A stretch of DNA of 36,066 nucleotides from assembly GCA_002685965.1 (NCBI GenBank), contig NYZE01000089.1, positions 1 through 36,066 of the forward strand. Reading direction: 5' to 3'. The position numbers were made by a program, and so were the translations under genes. The notes below the pieces were generated by a model that was not told where the DNA came from, did no database searches, and worked only from the letters and a program-made list of their open reading frames with translations. Origin of the DNA: Planctomycetota bacterium. GTDB lineage: Bacteria > Planctomycetota > UBA1135 > GCA-002748355. Below, one piece after another: positions 7,820-15,347 of the stretch (positions are counted from its first letter, which is position 1; each line of letters opens with the position of its first letter).

Positions 7820-9055
7820 TTATCTTTGCATCGCCAGCATCGCTTTTGCGAACGCCTCGCCGATCCTGGCCATGGTCTTGGCGCAACCGAGGTAGTGGTA
7901 TCCGGCGTTTGACGCGCCGCGCTCGAACAAGGCCGCGTCCTGGGCGCCGACGACCTCGGCGCGGTACCTGTCGACGTAGGCGCGCTGTTCCTTGGGGCTC
8001 ATGGTGCCGTCCTTGTTCGCATGCTTCTTGTGCTTGTTCCTGAGCATGCGCGTCATGTTGCGGACCTTGTCCATCTTGGCCGCGATTGCCGCTAGCCTCG
8101 TATCCCAGTAAGGCGCCGTCTGAACGGCGGTCACGTTGCCTTTGAACTCAGCCATGGCTGCGGGCTCGGCCATGGCGGCACGGAAGTGGGTGTGCGTTGC
8201 GCGGTTGCGCTTCTCGAGTCCCTCGTCGATCGGACCACCAACGCCCATCACGCCGATGACGAACGGCATGGCGGGTGCGTTGAGGTCCTTGCGCACATCG
8301 CGAATGAAATGGGCCATGCACGAGGTGTAGCTGTCGTAGCCGCCAGGCTTGTCGCGCTTGGGGTAGGTGCCGCGGTCGACCATGTCGTTCCATCCCTGAA
8401 ACCACGCGAAGCCTGCGATCTCGTAGCCCTTCTTCTCGTTGTAGGCCGGGCAAACGCGCTTGATGTCACCGAGCACCTTTCGGACGTGCTCGAGCATCAA
8501 CCTGTAGTAGTGGCCGGTGGCCGCGAGCTTGTCGGCTTTGAGCTTGTCGATGTCTTTACCCCGGTCGACGAGGCGCTGGAGCTGTTTGGTATCGAAGACG
8601 TAGGGGCCCGCGGATGGCGAACGAAAATCCGTGTGCAACGACTTGCCACCCCAGGCGGTCTTGATGATCAGGACCGGTGCCTTGCTGGCCTTGCCGACCT
8701 GAATGCCAAAGGTGAACTCCGGGCCGATCTTGCCGCCGTCCTTGGCGGGATTCCTGCGCGAACCGTAGCCAGCCGTGAGCTTGCCGAAGCCCTCACCGTT
8801 GCGCCGCCCAGAACCAGTCAGGTAGGAGATCCAGACGTCATCACAGACCCGCGGCTTGCCGGTTGCGTCGCACATCTCCCGCAGCAGTGGTGCGGTGACT
8901 GGGTCCTCACCGATGTAGCCGAAGGTCGTCACCTTGGCGTGGCCTTCCATGTTCGATTGGCCAGCCAGGATGTAGACCTTCAGCTTCTGTGCGTGCAGGT
9001 CGGAGAAAGAGAGTGCAAGGGCGCTGATGCAGAGCGCGAGGGTCAGGTTCTTCAT
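7820..9055 (-). CDS. Secreted SASA/GDSL-type carbohydrate acetylesterase
   Basis: 411 aa with signal peptide MKNLTLALCISALALSFSDL, cleaved near HAQ. The block I motif AGQSNMEGHA places the nucleophile at Ser34. Downstream are VLIIKTAWGGKSL and FAWFQGWNDM, both characteristic of the sialate O-acetylesterase-related SASA family (DUF303), and a late GYHYLGCAKTMA segment that probably holds the catalytic His. Expected reaction: removal of O-acetyl groups from a glycan in the periplasm. Length fits planctomycete members. ATG 9055 begins the signal peptide directly, so the start is clear. It follows the second M1 peptidase on the same strand by about 120 bases. With the nearby sulfatase it suggests trimming of decorated polysaccharides. 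Exact substrate unknown. Confidence 0.88.
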   Translation of the reverse strand: MKNLTLALCISALALSFSDLHAQKLKVYILAGQSNMEGHAKVTTFGYIGEDPVTAPLLREMCDATGKPRVCDDVWISYLTGSGRRNGEGFGKLTAGYGSRRNPAKDGGKIGPEFTFGIQVGKASKAPVLIIKTAWGGKSLHTDFRSPSAGPYVFDTKQLQRLVDRGKDIDKLKADKLAATGHYYRLMLEHVRKVLGDIKRVCPAYNEKKGYEIAGFAWFQGWNDMVDRGTYPKRDKPGGYDSYTSCMAHFIRDVRKDLNAPAMPFVIGVMGVGGPIDEGLEKRNRATHTHFRAAMAEPAAMAEFKGNVTAVQTAPYWDTRLAAIAAKMDKVRNMTRMLRNKHKKHANKDGTMSPKEQRAYVDRYRAEVVGAQDAALFERGASNAGYHYLGCAKTMARIGEAFAKAMLAMQR

Positions 9056-9174
9056 GTACGACGAGCGACCGTACGCGACGGCTGCTGGTGGTCAACCGCT
9101 ACGACACCATGAGACGGTGTCATTTGCCCGTGCGCCGACCGGGCCTGCCCGTCTTGTCGCTGCCGGTGGACGGG

Positions 9175-11178
9175 TCAGTCGCTCTTCGTCCAGTAGTTGT
9201 CGCCAGGCTTGCGATCGGGAAAGCGGCGTCGGGGATCCAGGGTGATCTTCTTGATGGCGCGACCGCCGAAGTCGAGTCTCGCATCGAAGGTGCGGCTGCC
9301 GCCGAACCAGACGTCGACGGGCCAGGTCACGATCGCCGTGTGGTCGTTCACCATCTTCGCGTTCTTCATGGGGACGAGCGCCGGACCATCGCCGGCGAAC
9401 TCGATCTTGAGGACGATGGGCGAGGGCATCTGGCCGTCTTGCCGCACCGTGACGACGGTTTTTGTGCCGGATGTTGTCACCTTGGCGATGGATCCGTCCA
9501 CCGATTCGGTGGTCCATAGCCAGTAGTACCAGAACCAACCGAGGTCCCGCTCGAGCGCGTTGCTGAGGAAGAAGGCGAAGTCCCAAGGCGAGGGGTGTTT
9601 GAAGATCCATGCCTTGGTGTAGTCGCTGATAGCCTCCCGCACTGCTTCATCGCCGACGATGCCGCCGAGCATCGACAACATCAGGGTCGCCTTACGGTAG
9701 GTCTGAAAACTGTATTGACCGCCGCCGTAGTTGGAGCACCACATCATCGTCGGCTCACTCTCGTCGCCAGCGGTGCGCCCGTAACTCTGGCCGTGTCCGT
9801 CCAAGTTGGGCTCGACGCCTCGCTTGTGCGCACGCGACAGGATGTTCATGTAGCTGTTGAGCCCCTCGTCCATCCAGCCGTACCAGGTTTCGTTCGTGCC
9901 GACCATCATCGGCCACCACTGATGTGCCACTTCGTGGTCCGCCGCACCCTGGTTCGAGTTGATGACCATCGGGTACTCCATGCCGGAACTCGGGCCGTCC
10001 TGCAACGTGAGCTGCGGGAAGGCATACGGCGCCCACAGTCCGGAATAGAACTCGAGGGCGTGGCGTGTGATGGCGCCGGCGCGGTTGAACCACCTGGCAC
10101 GCTCAGGCAAGTGCACCATGTGGATCGGTATCGGACCCTTGCCGGGGATGCTCGCTCGCGTCGCCTTCCAGACGTAGTTCTCCGCCGTGGCCCAGGCGAA
10201 GTCGTTGACCAGGTCGGCAACGAAGTGCCACTCGAGGCGTTTGCCGACGGCCGTTGCCTTGCCGGGGCCGACTTCTCCGGGTCCGACGATGGTGATCTCG
10301 TCGTCGCTCTGCAGGACGCGCGCGAGTCGGTCACGCGCCTTCTTGGTGAGCACGTCTTTTGGGTTCTGCAACACTCCGGTGGCTGTCACGATCCAACCTG
10401 CTGGCACATCGATCTTCACGTCGAAGCGTCCGAAGTTGTTGAAGAACTCTGCCGGGCCGAGGTAGACGTTGGTGTCCCAGCCGCGCAGGTCGTCGTACTT
10501 GGCCAGACGCGGAAACCACTGGGTCGGTTGGAACAGCGTGTCGCCCCAGCGTTGCGTCATGCGGTGACCGCGTCCTCTGTTGCCGCCAGGCAGCTTGGTG
10601 TGCCAGTCGATCGCGACTGTGGCCTTCGTGCCAGGTTCGATCGGCTGGGTGAGCGAGATATGCGCGACGGTTTGATCCAGTCCGCGGACGCTGAGCCGCG
10701 CACCGCGATTCCGCCGGCCGCCACGGCGACCACGCCTCGGCCGCGGTGTCAGGTCGACCTTGTCCCCGTTGACGGCCAGCTTGGTCACGACCATGCCGTC
10801 GGTGGTTTCAGCCGGTACCGAGGAACCGCGCGGAACACGGGCGCGGAAGATGTTGTGATCTAGCCGCAGCACGATCTGGCGCAGCTTCCTCGTGCTGTTG
10901 TTGTGTACGACGATCGTCTGTTTGCCGAAGATGGACTGCGTCGCTCGATCGAGTCGCGCCTTGATCGTGAAGTCGGTCTGCAGTTGCCAGTACTTCGGTC
11001 CTGGCCGACCCGTCGTGTCACGCGTCCCCGCCTCGAAGGCGCGGCGGATCACCTTCGTCATCGGGATGTCCCGGCGAATGGCTCGCGTGTCCGACTCCTG
11101 AGCGGACTGTGCCGCTACCGCGGCCGGCACGAATGCGAGGGCAACGAGGACGCTCGACGGGATTTTGATGGGAGGCAA
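9175..11178 (-). CDS. Secreted M1-family metallopeptidase, second type
   Basis: 667 aa. Signal peptide MPPIKIPSSVLVALAFVPAA, cleaved around VAAQ. Zinc site HEVAHQWWP (His415, Glu416, His419) and third ligand Glu438 in GWMDEGLN, exact HExxHx18E spacing. GPSSGMEYPM just before is the GxMEN-type motif. The N-terminal beta domain carries an Arg/Gly-rich insert near residues 150-160 (PRPRRGRRGGRRNRGAR). It is only distantly related to the M1 protein at 1905-3587: active-site and flanking motifs differ, so this is not a recent duplication. It resembles M1 proteins with a membrane-associated or secreted aminopeptidase role. ATG 11178 leads straight into the signal peptide. Transcribed towards the esterase gene, possibly with it. 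Confidence 0.92.
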   Translation of the reverse strand: MPPIKIPSSVLVALAFVPAAVAAQSAQESDTRAIRRDIPMTKVIRRAFEAGTRDTTGRPGPKYWQLQTDFTIKARLDRATQSIFGKQTIVVHNNSTRKLRQIVLRLDHNIFRARVPRGSSVPAETTDGMVVTKLAVNGDKVDLTPRPRRGRRGGRRNRGARLSVRGLDQTVAHISLTQPIEPGTKATVAIDWHTKLPGGNRGRGHRMTQRWGDTLFQPTQWFPRLAKYDDLRGWDTNVYLGPAEFFNNFGRFDVKIDVPAGWIVTATGVLQNPKDVLTKKARDRLARVLQSDDEITIVGPGEVGPGKATAVGKRLEWHFVADLVNDFAWATAENYVWKATRASIPGKGPIPIHMVHLPERARWFNRAGAITRHALEFYSGLWAPYAFPQLTLQDGPSSGMEYPMVINSNQGAADHEVAHQWWPMMVGTNETWYGWMDEGLNSYMNILSRAHKRGVEPNLDGHGQSYGRTAGDESEPTMMWCSNYGGGQYSFQTYRKATLMLSMLGGIVGDEAVREAISDYTKAWIFKHPSPWDFAFFLSNALERDLGWFWYYWLWTTESVDGSIAKVTTSGTKTVVTVRQDGQMPSPIVLKIEFAGDGPALVPMKNAKMVNDHTAIVTWPVDVWFGGSRTFDARLDFGGRAIKKITLDPRRRFPDRKPGDNYWTKSD

Positions 11179-11503
11179 TGTCAGTCGCTCCGGCGGGAAG
11201 GGAAAGCGAGGTGATCGTATCGGTCCGGGCCCACCAGCCCAGGAGATTGGGCCTTGGCTTGCTTCCCGGCACCGCTCGCTCGAACCGGTCCTCGGCGCGT
11301 CCGGCAGGAAGGCAGCACCGTGAGCTCTCGAGTCCCTCCTGTGCTCGAGTTGTTTGCCCCCTCCCTCGACACCTCGACAGCGTGGGCTCGGTGCGGTGGA
11401 TGGGCGACTGGGCCGCGATCACGACGGCCGTGCGCTGATTCGTCTGCGTTACTTTGAGTTCACATGCACCGACCGTGGACGCGCGAGTGGTAGGCTCGTA
11501 ACG
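11179..11503. other. Intergenic region between divergent M1 and MBL genes
   Basis: 325 bases holding the promoters of two divergent genes. I see no coding stretch with convincing protein character and no RNA gene. The only clear structure is the 25-base palindrome over the start codon of the right-hand gene (listed separately). Confidence 0.5.
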
Positions 11504-11521
11504 ATGCGACGCATCGTTACG
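11497..11521. promoter_or_regulatory. Perfect 12-bp inverted repeat over a start codon
   Basis: CGTAACGATGCG (11497-11508) and its exact reverse complement (11510-11521) flank a single central A. The ATG of the MBL-fold gene (11504-11506) lies in the left arm. As DNA it could be an operator for a dimeric repressor; as RNA it would fold into a 9-10 bp stem hiding the start codon. The symmetry is seen directly; the function is inference. Confidence 0.45.
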
Positions 11522-12448
11522 GGTCTGCTGCTCCTGGTCGTGGCAGTCGGTTGCCATGCGCCGGATGCGCCGCCCACGGGCGCGGGCCGCTTCGATGTCT
11601 TTGTGCTTGGCATCGCCCAAGACGGCGGCCTGCCGCACGTCGGGTGCAGCAAGGGCTGCTGTCGCTCCGCTCGCAAGGCGGGCCGGCGGCTCTACCCGGC
11701 GTGCCTCGGGATTCACGACACCGAGACCGGCAAGCTGGTGTTGGTCGAAGCGACGCCGCGCATCGAACCACAGCTGTCACGACTGCACGAGCTATCCGGC
11801 AGGGCGCGCAGCCGCCAACCGGTCGACGCAGTGCTGCTGACGCACGCGCACATCGGGCACTACCTGGGCCTGGCGCAGTTCGGCCGCGAAGTGGCTGGTA
11901 CCAAGGGGCTCCCCGTCCATGTCACGCCGCGCTTCGCCGGGTTTCTTAGGACGCACGGTCCGTGGAAGCAGCTCGTAGCTCTCGACCAGATCCGGCCGAC
12001 GACGTTTGCGCTGCGCGAAGTGTTTTCGCCGATCCCGGGCTTGTTCGTGACCGCGATTCCCGTTCCCCATCGCGACGAGTTCTCGGACACGGTCGCGTTC
12101 AAGATCCGCGGCCCGCAGGGCACGGTAGTCTTCGTTCCCGACATCGACGCTTGGGATCGAGCGCCGGGCCTGCTTGAGGAGCTGATCGACGGCGTCGACG
12201 TCGCGTGGCTGGATGCAACGTTCTATGACGGTAGCGAGCTCCCCGGCCGTGATCTGTCGGAGATCCCGCACCCGCCGATGGTCATGACGATGGAAAGGCT
12301 CGCGGAGTCTGCCCGCAAGCGACCGGGTCGGTTCCGCTTCATTCACCTCAACCACACGAACCCGGTGCTCCACGATGCCGCGCTGCGCAAAGCGCTCGAG
12401 CGGCGTGGCTTCCGCGTAGCGCAGCCCGGCGAGCGGGTGAGGATCTGA
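11504..12448 (+). CDS. PqqB-like MBL-fold metallo-hydrolase lipoprotein
   Basis: 314 aa. MRRIVTGLLLLVVAVGC is a short lipoprotein signal (lipobox near VAVGC). The mature part opens FVLGIAQDGGLPHVGC, then a Cys cluster (KGCCRSA) as in PqqB-related proteins. The MBL motif is LTHAHIGHYLGL: His114, His116 and His119 kept, but the usual Asp of HxHxDH is Gly118. Later histidines (PVPHRDEF, HPPMVMTMERL, FIHLNHTNPVL) complete a likely metal site. Probable hydrolase in the periplasm or anchored to a membrane; substrate unknown. No pqq biosynthesis gene is near, so PQQ synthesis is unlikely. The start is ATG 11504, inside a palindrome. The metallophosphatase follows after 13 bases, so the two form a probable operon. 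Confidence 0.82.
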   Translation: MRRIVTGLLLLVVAVGCHAPDAPPTGAGRFDVFVLGIAQDGGLPHVGCSKGCCRSARKAGRRLYPACLGIHDTETGKLVLVEATPRIEPQLSRLHELSGRARSRQPVDAVLLTHAHIGHYLGLAQFGREVAGTKGLPVHVTPRFAGFLRTHGPWKQLVALDQIRPTTFALREVFSPIPGLFVTAIPVPHRDEFSDTVAFKIRGPQGTVVFVPDIDAWDRAPGLLEELIDGVDVAWLDATFYDGSELPGRDLSEIPHPPMVMTMERLAESARKRPGRFRFIHLNHTNPVLHDAALRKALERRGFRVAQPGERVRI

Positions 12449-12461
12449 CCGAGCGTCTACC

Positions 12462-13622
12462 ATGTTGGCAATGATCAATGATCGTACATGTGCCCAGCCT
12501 GTAATGGGTTGGCGGCTGACGCTCGCCGCCATCGCGACCGCCTGCCTTGCAATGTCGCCGGTGGCCGCAGCGCAGAGTGGGGCGCTTCCCTCGGATGGTC
12601 CCTACCTCTTTCACCAGGAGGACGGCTCGGTGATTGCCAAGTGGGTGAGCGAAGGCAAGCTGGAAGAGAAGCGCTTTGCCGCAGGTGCCGCGATCGAGTT
12701 GCCGCAGTTCGCGGATCTGATCGGCAAGCACCTCCAACTCCGCAAGCACGAGCCCGAGCCAGCCGTGTGGCAGATGCCGAGCCGTCTGCTGGCGATCAGC
12801 GATGTCGAGGGAAGGTACGACAATATGCGTCGGTTTCTCACCGCCAATGACGTCGTCGACGCGGCCGGTTGCTGGACCTTCGGCAAGGGGCACCTCGTCT
12901 GTGTCGGCGACTTTGTCGATCGCGGCAACAAGGTCACCGAAACGCTGTGGATGCTCCACCGGCTGGCCAGGGAAGCGAAGGCGGTCGGCGGGCGTGTACA
13001 TTTCGTGCTCGGCAATCACGAAGTCATGATGATGGGCGGTGACGTGCGCTATACGGCGCCGAAGTACAAGATCGTCGCCGGCATGCTCGGCGTGCCGGTA
13101 CCAGGGCTCCTCGGGTTGGACACCGAACTCGGCCGTTGGCTGCGGTCCCGCAACACGTTGGTGCGCATTGGCGACATGCTCTTCGTTCACGCGGGTGTAT
13201 CGCCGTCCCTGTCGAAGACCAAGATCGACCTCGAGGCCGTCAACGCTGACATCCGTCGCGTGGTGGGTAAGCGCCCGGACACGATCAAGGATAAGCGGCT
13301 CTTAGGTCTCGCGTGGCACCCGCACGGTCCGCTCTGGTACCGCGGCTATTTCCAGAAGTACACCGACCTCTCGTCGGCCTACTTCGGCCCGCGGCCGACG
13401 ACTGAGCAGATCGATCAGATCCTCGAGCGCCTCGGTGCCGCAACGATCGTCGTCGGCCACACGAAGGTGGAACGGGTCACCTCTGTGTTCGGTGGCCGTC
13501 GCGTTCTCGCCATCGACATCCCTTGGACCGACCTGGACAAGGTGCGCGGCATCCTCGTAGAGGGGGAGCGCATGCACGTCGTCGACGCGCGCGGCAAGCG
13601 CGCACCACTAGTCGTCAAGTAG
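12462..13622 (+). CDS. Secreted metallophosphoesterase (PPP-like phosphatase fold)
   Basis: 386 aa. A hydrophobic N-terminus (MGWRLTLAAIATACLAMSPV, ending VAAAQ) indicates export; the true start may be ATG 12504 rather than 12462. The calcineurin-like motifs are in order: SDVEGRYDN (Asp114), GDFVDRGNK (Gly149-Gly155), GNHEVM (Gly184-Glu187), FVHAG (His243) and VGHTKV (His333). The first motif, normally GDxHG, has Glu116 in place of His, a variation seen in some phosphoesterases but affecting a metal ligand. Overall it resembles Shewanella-like/PPP bacterial phosphatases. Expected reaction: hydrolysis of phosphomonoesters in the periplasm; substrate unknown. It lies 13 bases after the MBL gene and is probably co-transcribed. 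Confidence 0.88.
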   Translation: MLAMINDRTCAQPVMGWRLTLAAIATACLAMSPVAAAQSGALPSDGPYLFHQEDGSVIAKWVSEGKLEEKRFAAGAAIELPQFADLIGKHLQLRKHEPEPAVWQMPSRLLAISDVEGRYDNMRRFLTANDVVDAAGCWTFGKGHLVCVGDFVDRGNKVTETLWMLHRLAREAKAVGGRVHFVLGNHEVMMMGGDVRYTAPKYKIVAGMLGVPVPGLLGLDTELGRWLRSRNTLVRIGDMLFVHAGVSPSLSKTKIDLEAVNADIRRVVGKRPDTIKDKRLLGLAWHPHGPLWYRGYFQKYTDLSSAYFGPRPTTEQIDQILERLGAATIVVGHTKVERVTSVFGGRRVLAIDIPWTDLDKVRGILVEGERMHVVDARGKRAPLVVK

Positions 13623-13765
13623 CCAGGCGTGCCACCGGTGCGCGCCCAGTTCACCCGCCGCTGCTTGTCGATCAGGATGATCGGGTGCGGCTTGATCTCG
13701 TCGAAGCCGTCGTAGACTGGCAACTCTCCGCGTTGACGAAGTCGGAGAAAAGAGGTCGGCTCCAG
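13613..13765 (-). pseudogene. Possible redoxin/thioredoxin-like gene remnant
   Basis: On the minus strand, downstream of the alpha/beta hydrolase, one frame reads GELPVYDGFDEIKPHPIIL and continues with IDKQRRVNWARTGGTPGYL. ILIDKQxRVxWARTG is like the strand after the active site of TlpA/AhpC-type redoxins (LIDxxGxxxW). Nearly every third codon position is G or C over about 30 codons, though the antisense frame shares that bias. There is no start codon or CxxC in this piece and the frame runs on into the 3' end of the phosphatase gene, so it is not an intact gene. Assignment by eye only. Confidence 0.28.
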
Positions 13766-13805
13766 TTGTTCAGGCGCTTCCGCCTGGGGCTGTATGGCAG
13801 CTGCG

Positions 13806-15020
13806 CTAGTGCTGCTTTCGGACGCCGCCGTAGCGCTCGACCCGCACACCGTTGGCGTCCTCGGCCTGCGTCGAGAGTGCGCCGCGCTTGCCCTTGAGAT
13901 AGCGATCGAAGAACGCGCGTGTCCAGGACCGGACGAGGCGCATGCGTGGTGGCAGTTGCATCGGCGAGTCGACCGGGGTCTCGAGCCAGGCCAGGAGCAT
14001 CGGCAAGTCCGAGAAGGCAATGTGCTCGTGATCGAGCACCTCGACGTGGCAAACGCTCGTTCCGAGCTTCTCGAGAACTTTGCGCTGTGAGGTGCGGAAG
14101 GCGCTCATGAGGGCGGCGAGCTTGTCGTCAGGTAGGCCGAGGGTCCTGGCGTGCACGACCGACGGAGTGAGCTCTCCCCAGAGGAACAACAGCGGCATCT
14201 TCAGGCCACCGTTGATCACCTCCGCGCAGAGTGGCCATCCGTTCTGGTTGACGCAGGCTTTGACGCGGGCGTCGCGCGATGCAGTCAACATCGCGGCATC
14301 TGCCCCGTAGCAGTGCCCGAGGAGGCCGACGCGCTTCAGGTCGAGCCGTCCCTTCAACAACGGGCTGAGTTTGCCTGCGTGCAGCCGCCCCAGTTGATCG
14401 AGCACGAAGCGTTGATCGGCGGACCACACTTCGAGCCGCGGTGTTGCCTTGCGTCCCGTCTTCGAGAAGGTGACCTTCTCGCTCTCCGCCCCTGCCTCGC
14501 TGCGGCGCTCGACCACACGGCGCTCTGGAAAGACGATGCCGTTCACATCGTACGTGTGGTCGATCGTCACGACTGCGTAGCCGTAGCTCGCGAGTTCGAG
14601 CGCCTGGCTCGTGTAGAACAGGCGCGATTGACCGAGTCCTTGTGAGAGTACGACGACGGGTAGGCGGGGCCCTGCTCTTGGGGGCGCATCGACGTCTGCA
14701 GCGACGCGCACCATGGCGAGCCTCTTGCCGTGCGCGCCGAACGCGGGCGGCAGCGCCTGCTCGAGCAGATCGAAGTCGGGGAGATAGGGCGAGAACGCCG
14801 GCTTCTTGGTCTTCTGTGCCGGATACCAGACCTGCACCATGAGCTCGCGCTTGTCGTCCTTGGTCTCGGTGAAGGTCTCGTTGCGGTCAGCATCGATCCA
14901 ATGGAAGGTCGTCGTGCCGACTGCATGGGGTCCGGTCGGTTGCGGAAAGACCGCGCGTGGCCCGGGTTGCAACGCCAGACACAGAAGGATGGCGGTGGTC
15001 ACTAGCATGTGCGATCGCAC
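13806..15020 (-). CDS. Secreted alpha/beta hydrolase, PAF-acetylhydrolase-like, with Cys nucleophile
   Basis: 404 aa. N-terminus MRSHMLVTTAILLCLALQPG is a signal peptide. The body follows the platelet-activating-factor acetylhydrolase/dienelactone-hydrolase pattern: VQVWYPA, LPVVVLSQGLGQSRL (oxyanion region), GYAVVTIDHTYD and the nucleophile elbow GLLGHCYGADAA. The elbow carries Cys237 where PAF-AH has Ser (GHSFGG). The His is probably His333 in DHEHIAFSDLP, matching the PAF-AH HxxFSD motif. The acid position (DxW in PAF-AH) aligns near NQNGWP, so it may also be altered. Expected: hydrolysis of an ester or thioester outside the cytoplasm; activity less certain than the fold. Start is GTG 15020, favoured because it supplies Arg and His before the hydrophobic core; ATG 15008 is an alternative. 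Confidence 0.82.
   Translation of the reverse strand: MRSHMLVTTAILLCLALQPGPRAVFPQPTGPHAVGTTTFHWIDADRNETFTETKDDKRELMVQVWYPAQKTKKPAFSPYLPDFDLLEQALPPAFGAHGKRLAMVRVAADVDAPPRAGPRLPVVVLSQGLGQSRLFYTSQALELASYGYAVVTIDHTYDVNGIVFPERRVVERRSEAGAESEKVTFSKTGRKATPRLEVWSADQRFVLDQLGRLHAGKLSPLLKGRLDLKRVGLLGHCYGADAAMLTASRDARVKACVNQNGWPLCAEVINGGLKMPLLFLWGELTPSVVHARTLGLPDDKLAALMSAFRTSQRKVLEKLGTSVCHVEVLDHEHIAFSDLPMLLAWLETPVDSPMQLPPRMRLVRSWTRAFFDRYLKGKRGALSTQAEDANGVRVERYGGVRKQH
15009..15020. repeat. Perfect 12-bp palindrome at hydrolase start
   Basis: GTGCGATCGCAC is self-complementary and contains the octamer GCGATCGC. It starts with the GTG start codon of the hydrolase gene and ends just before the alternative ATG at 15008. 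It could be a protein-binding site or chance in GC-rich DNA. Confidence 0.35.
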
Positions 15021-15023
15021 TCG

Positions 15024-15230
15024 CTACCGAGGCAAGAACAAGAACCCGTTGCCCTCGCCGTCATGGTCGACGAGGGGGGGTGCCACCTGGCCCAGGCTCG
15101 TCGCGATCGGACGACCATTCGCTTCGATCTCGATGGGCTCCCCTAGCTGCGGCAGCGGCCGCGACCCCAGGGCGACACTGCGGCCAGCGATGAGGATGAG
15201 GGAAGCTGGTGCGAGAGCGGGTGAGCGCAT
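15024..15230 (-). pseudogene. Truncated FG-GAP/VCBS-type secreted protein remnant
   Basis: From ATG 15230 the frame gives 68 aa: signal-like MRSPALAPASLILIAG, then LGEPIEIEANGRPIATSLGQ and VAPPLVDHDGEGNGF, ending at a stop at 15024. The segment EAxGxPIxxxxGxxAPxxVDxDGxGxxD is how many planctomycete FG-GAP proteins begin, normally followed by LLVGxFxGGxLxxY repeats. Here the text ends in FLFLPR and a stop, and no repeats follow in any frame before the next gene begins four bases later. It therefore looks like a deletion remnant, or a very short secreted peptide in an operon with the hydrolase. Confidence 0.45.
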
Positions 15231-15347
15231 GGCGAGGATGCTACCCGATTGGGAACGTCCGGCCCCGAAGTAGGCTGGATGCGTTGAGCCGCGTCGACCG
15301 TGATCGTCCTCCACACGCCGGCGGTCTGGCACTACCATGTTCGGCTG

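Noticed and set aside
9595-10863. 422-codon plus-strand open frame opposite the second M1 gene
   Set aside because: His/Val/Arg-rich shadow translation; the opposite strand has the HExxHx18E site and signal peptide.
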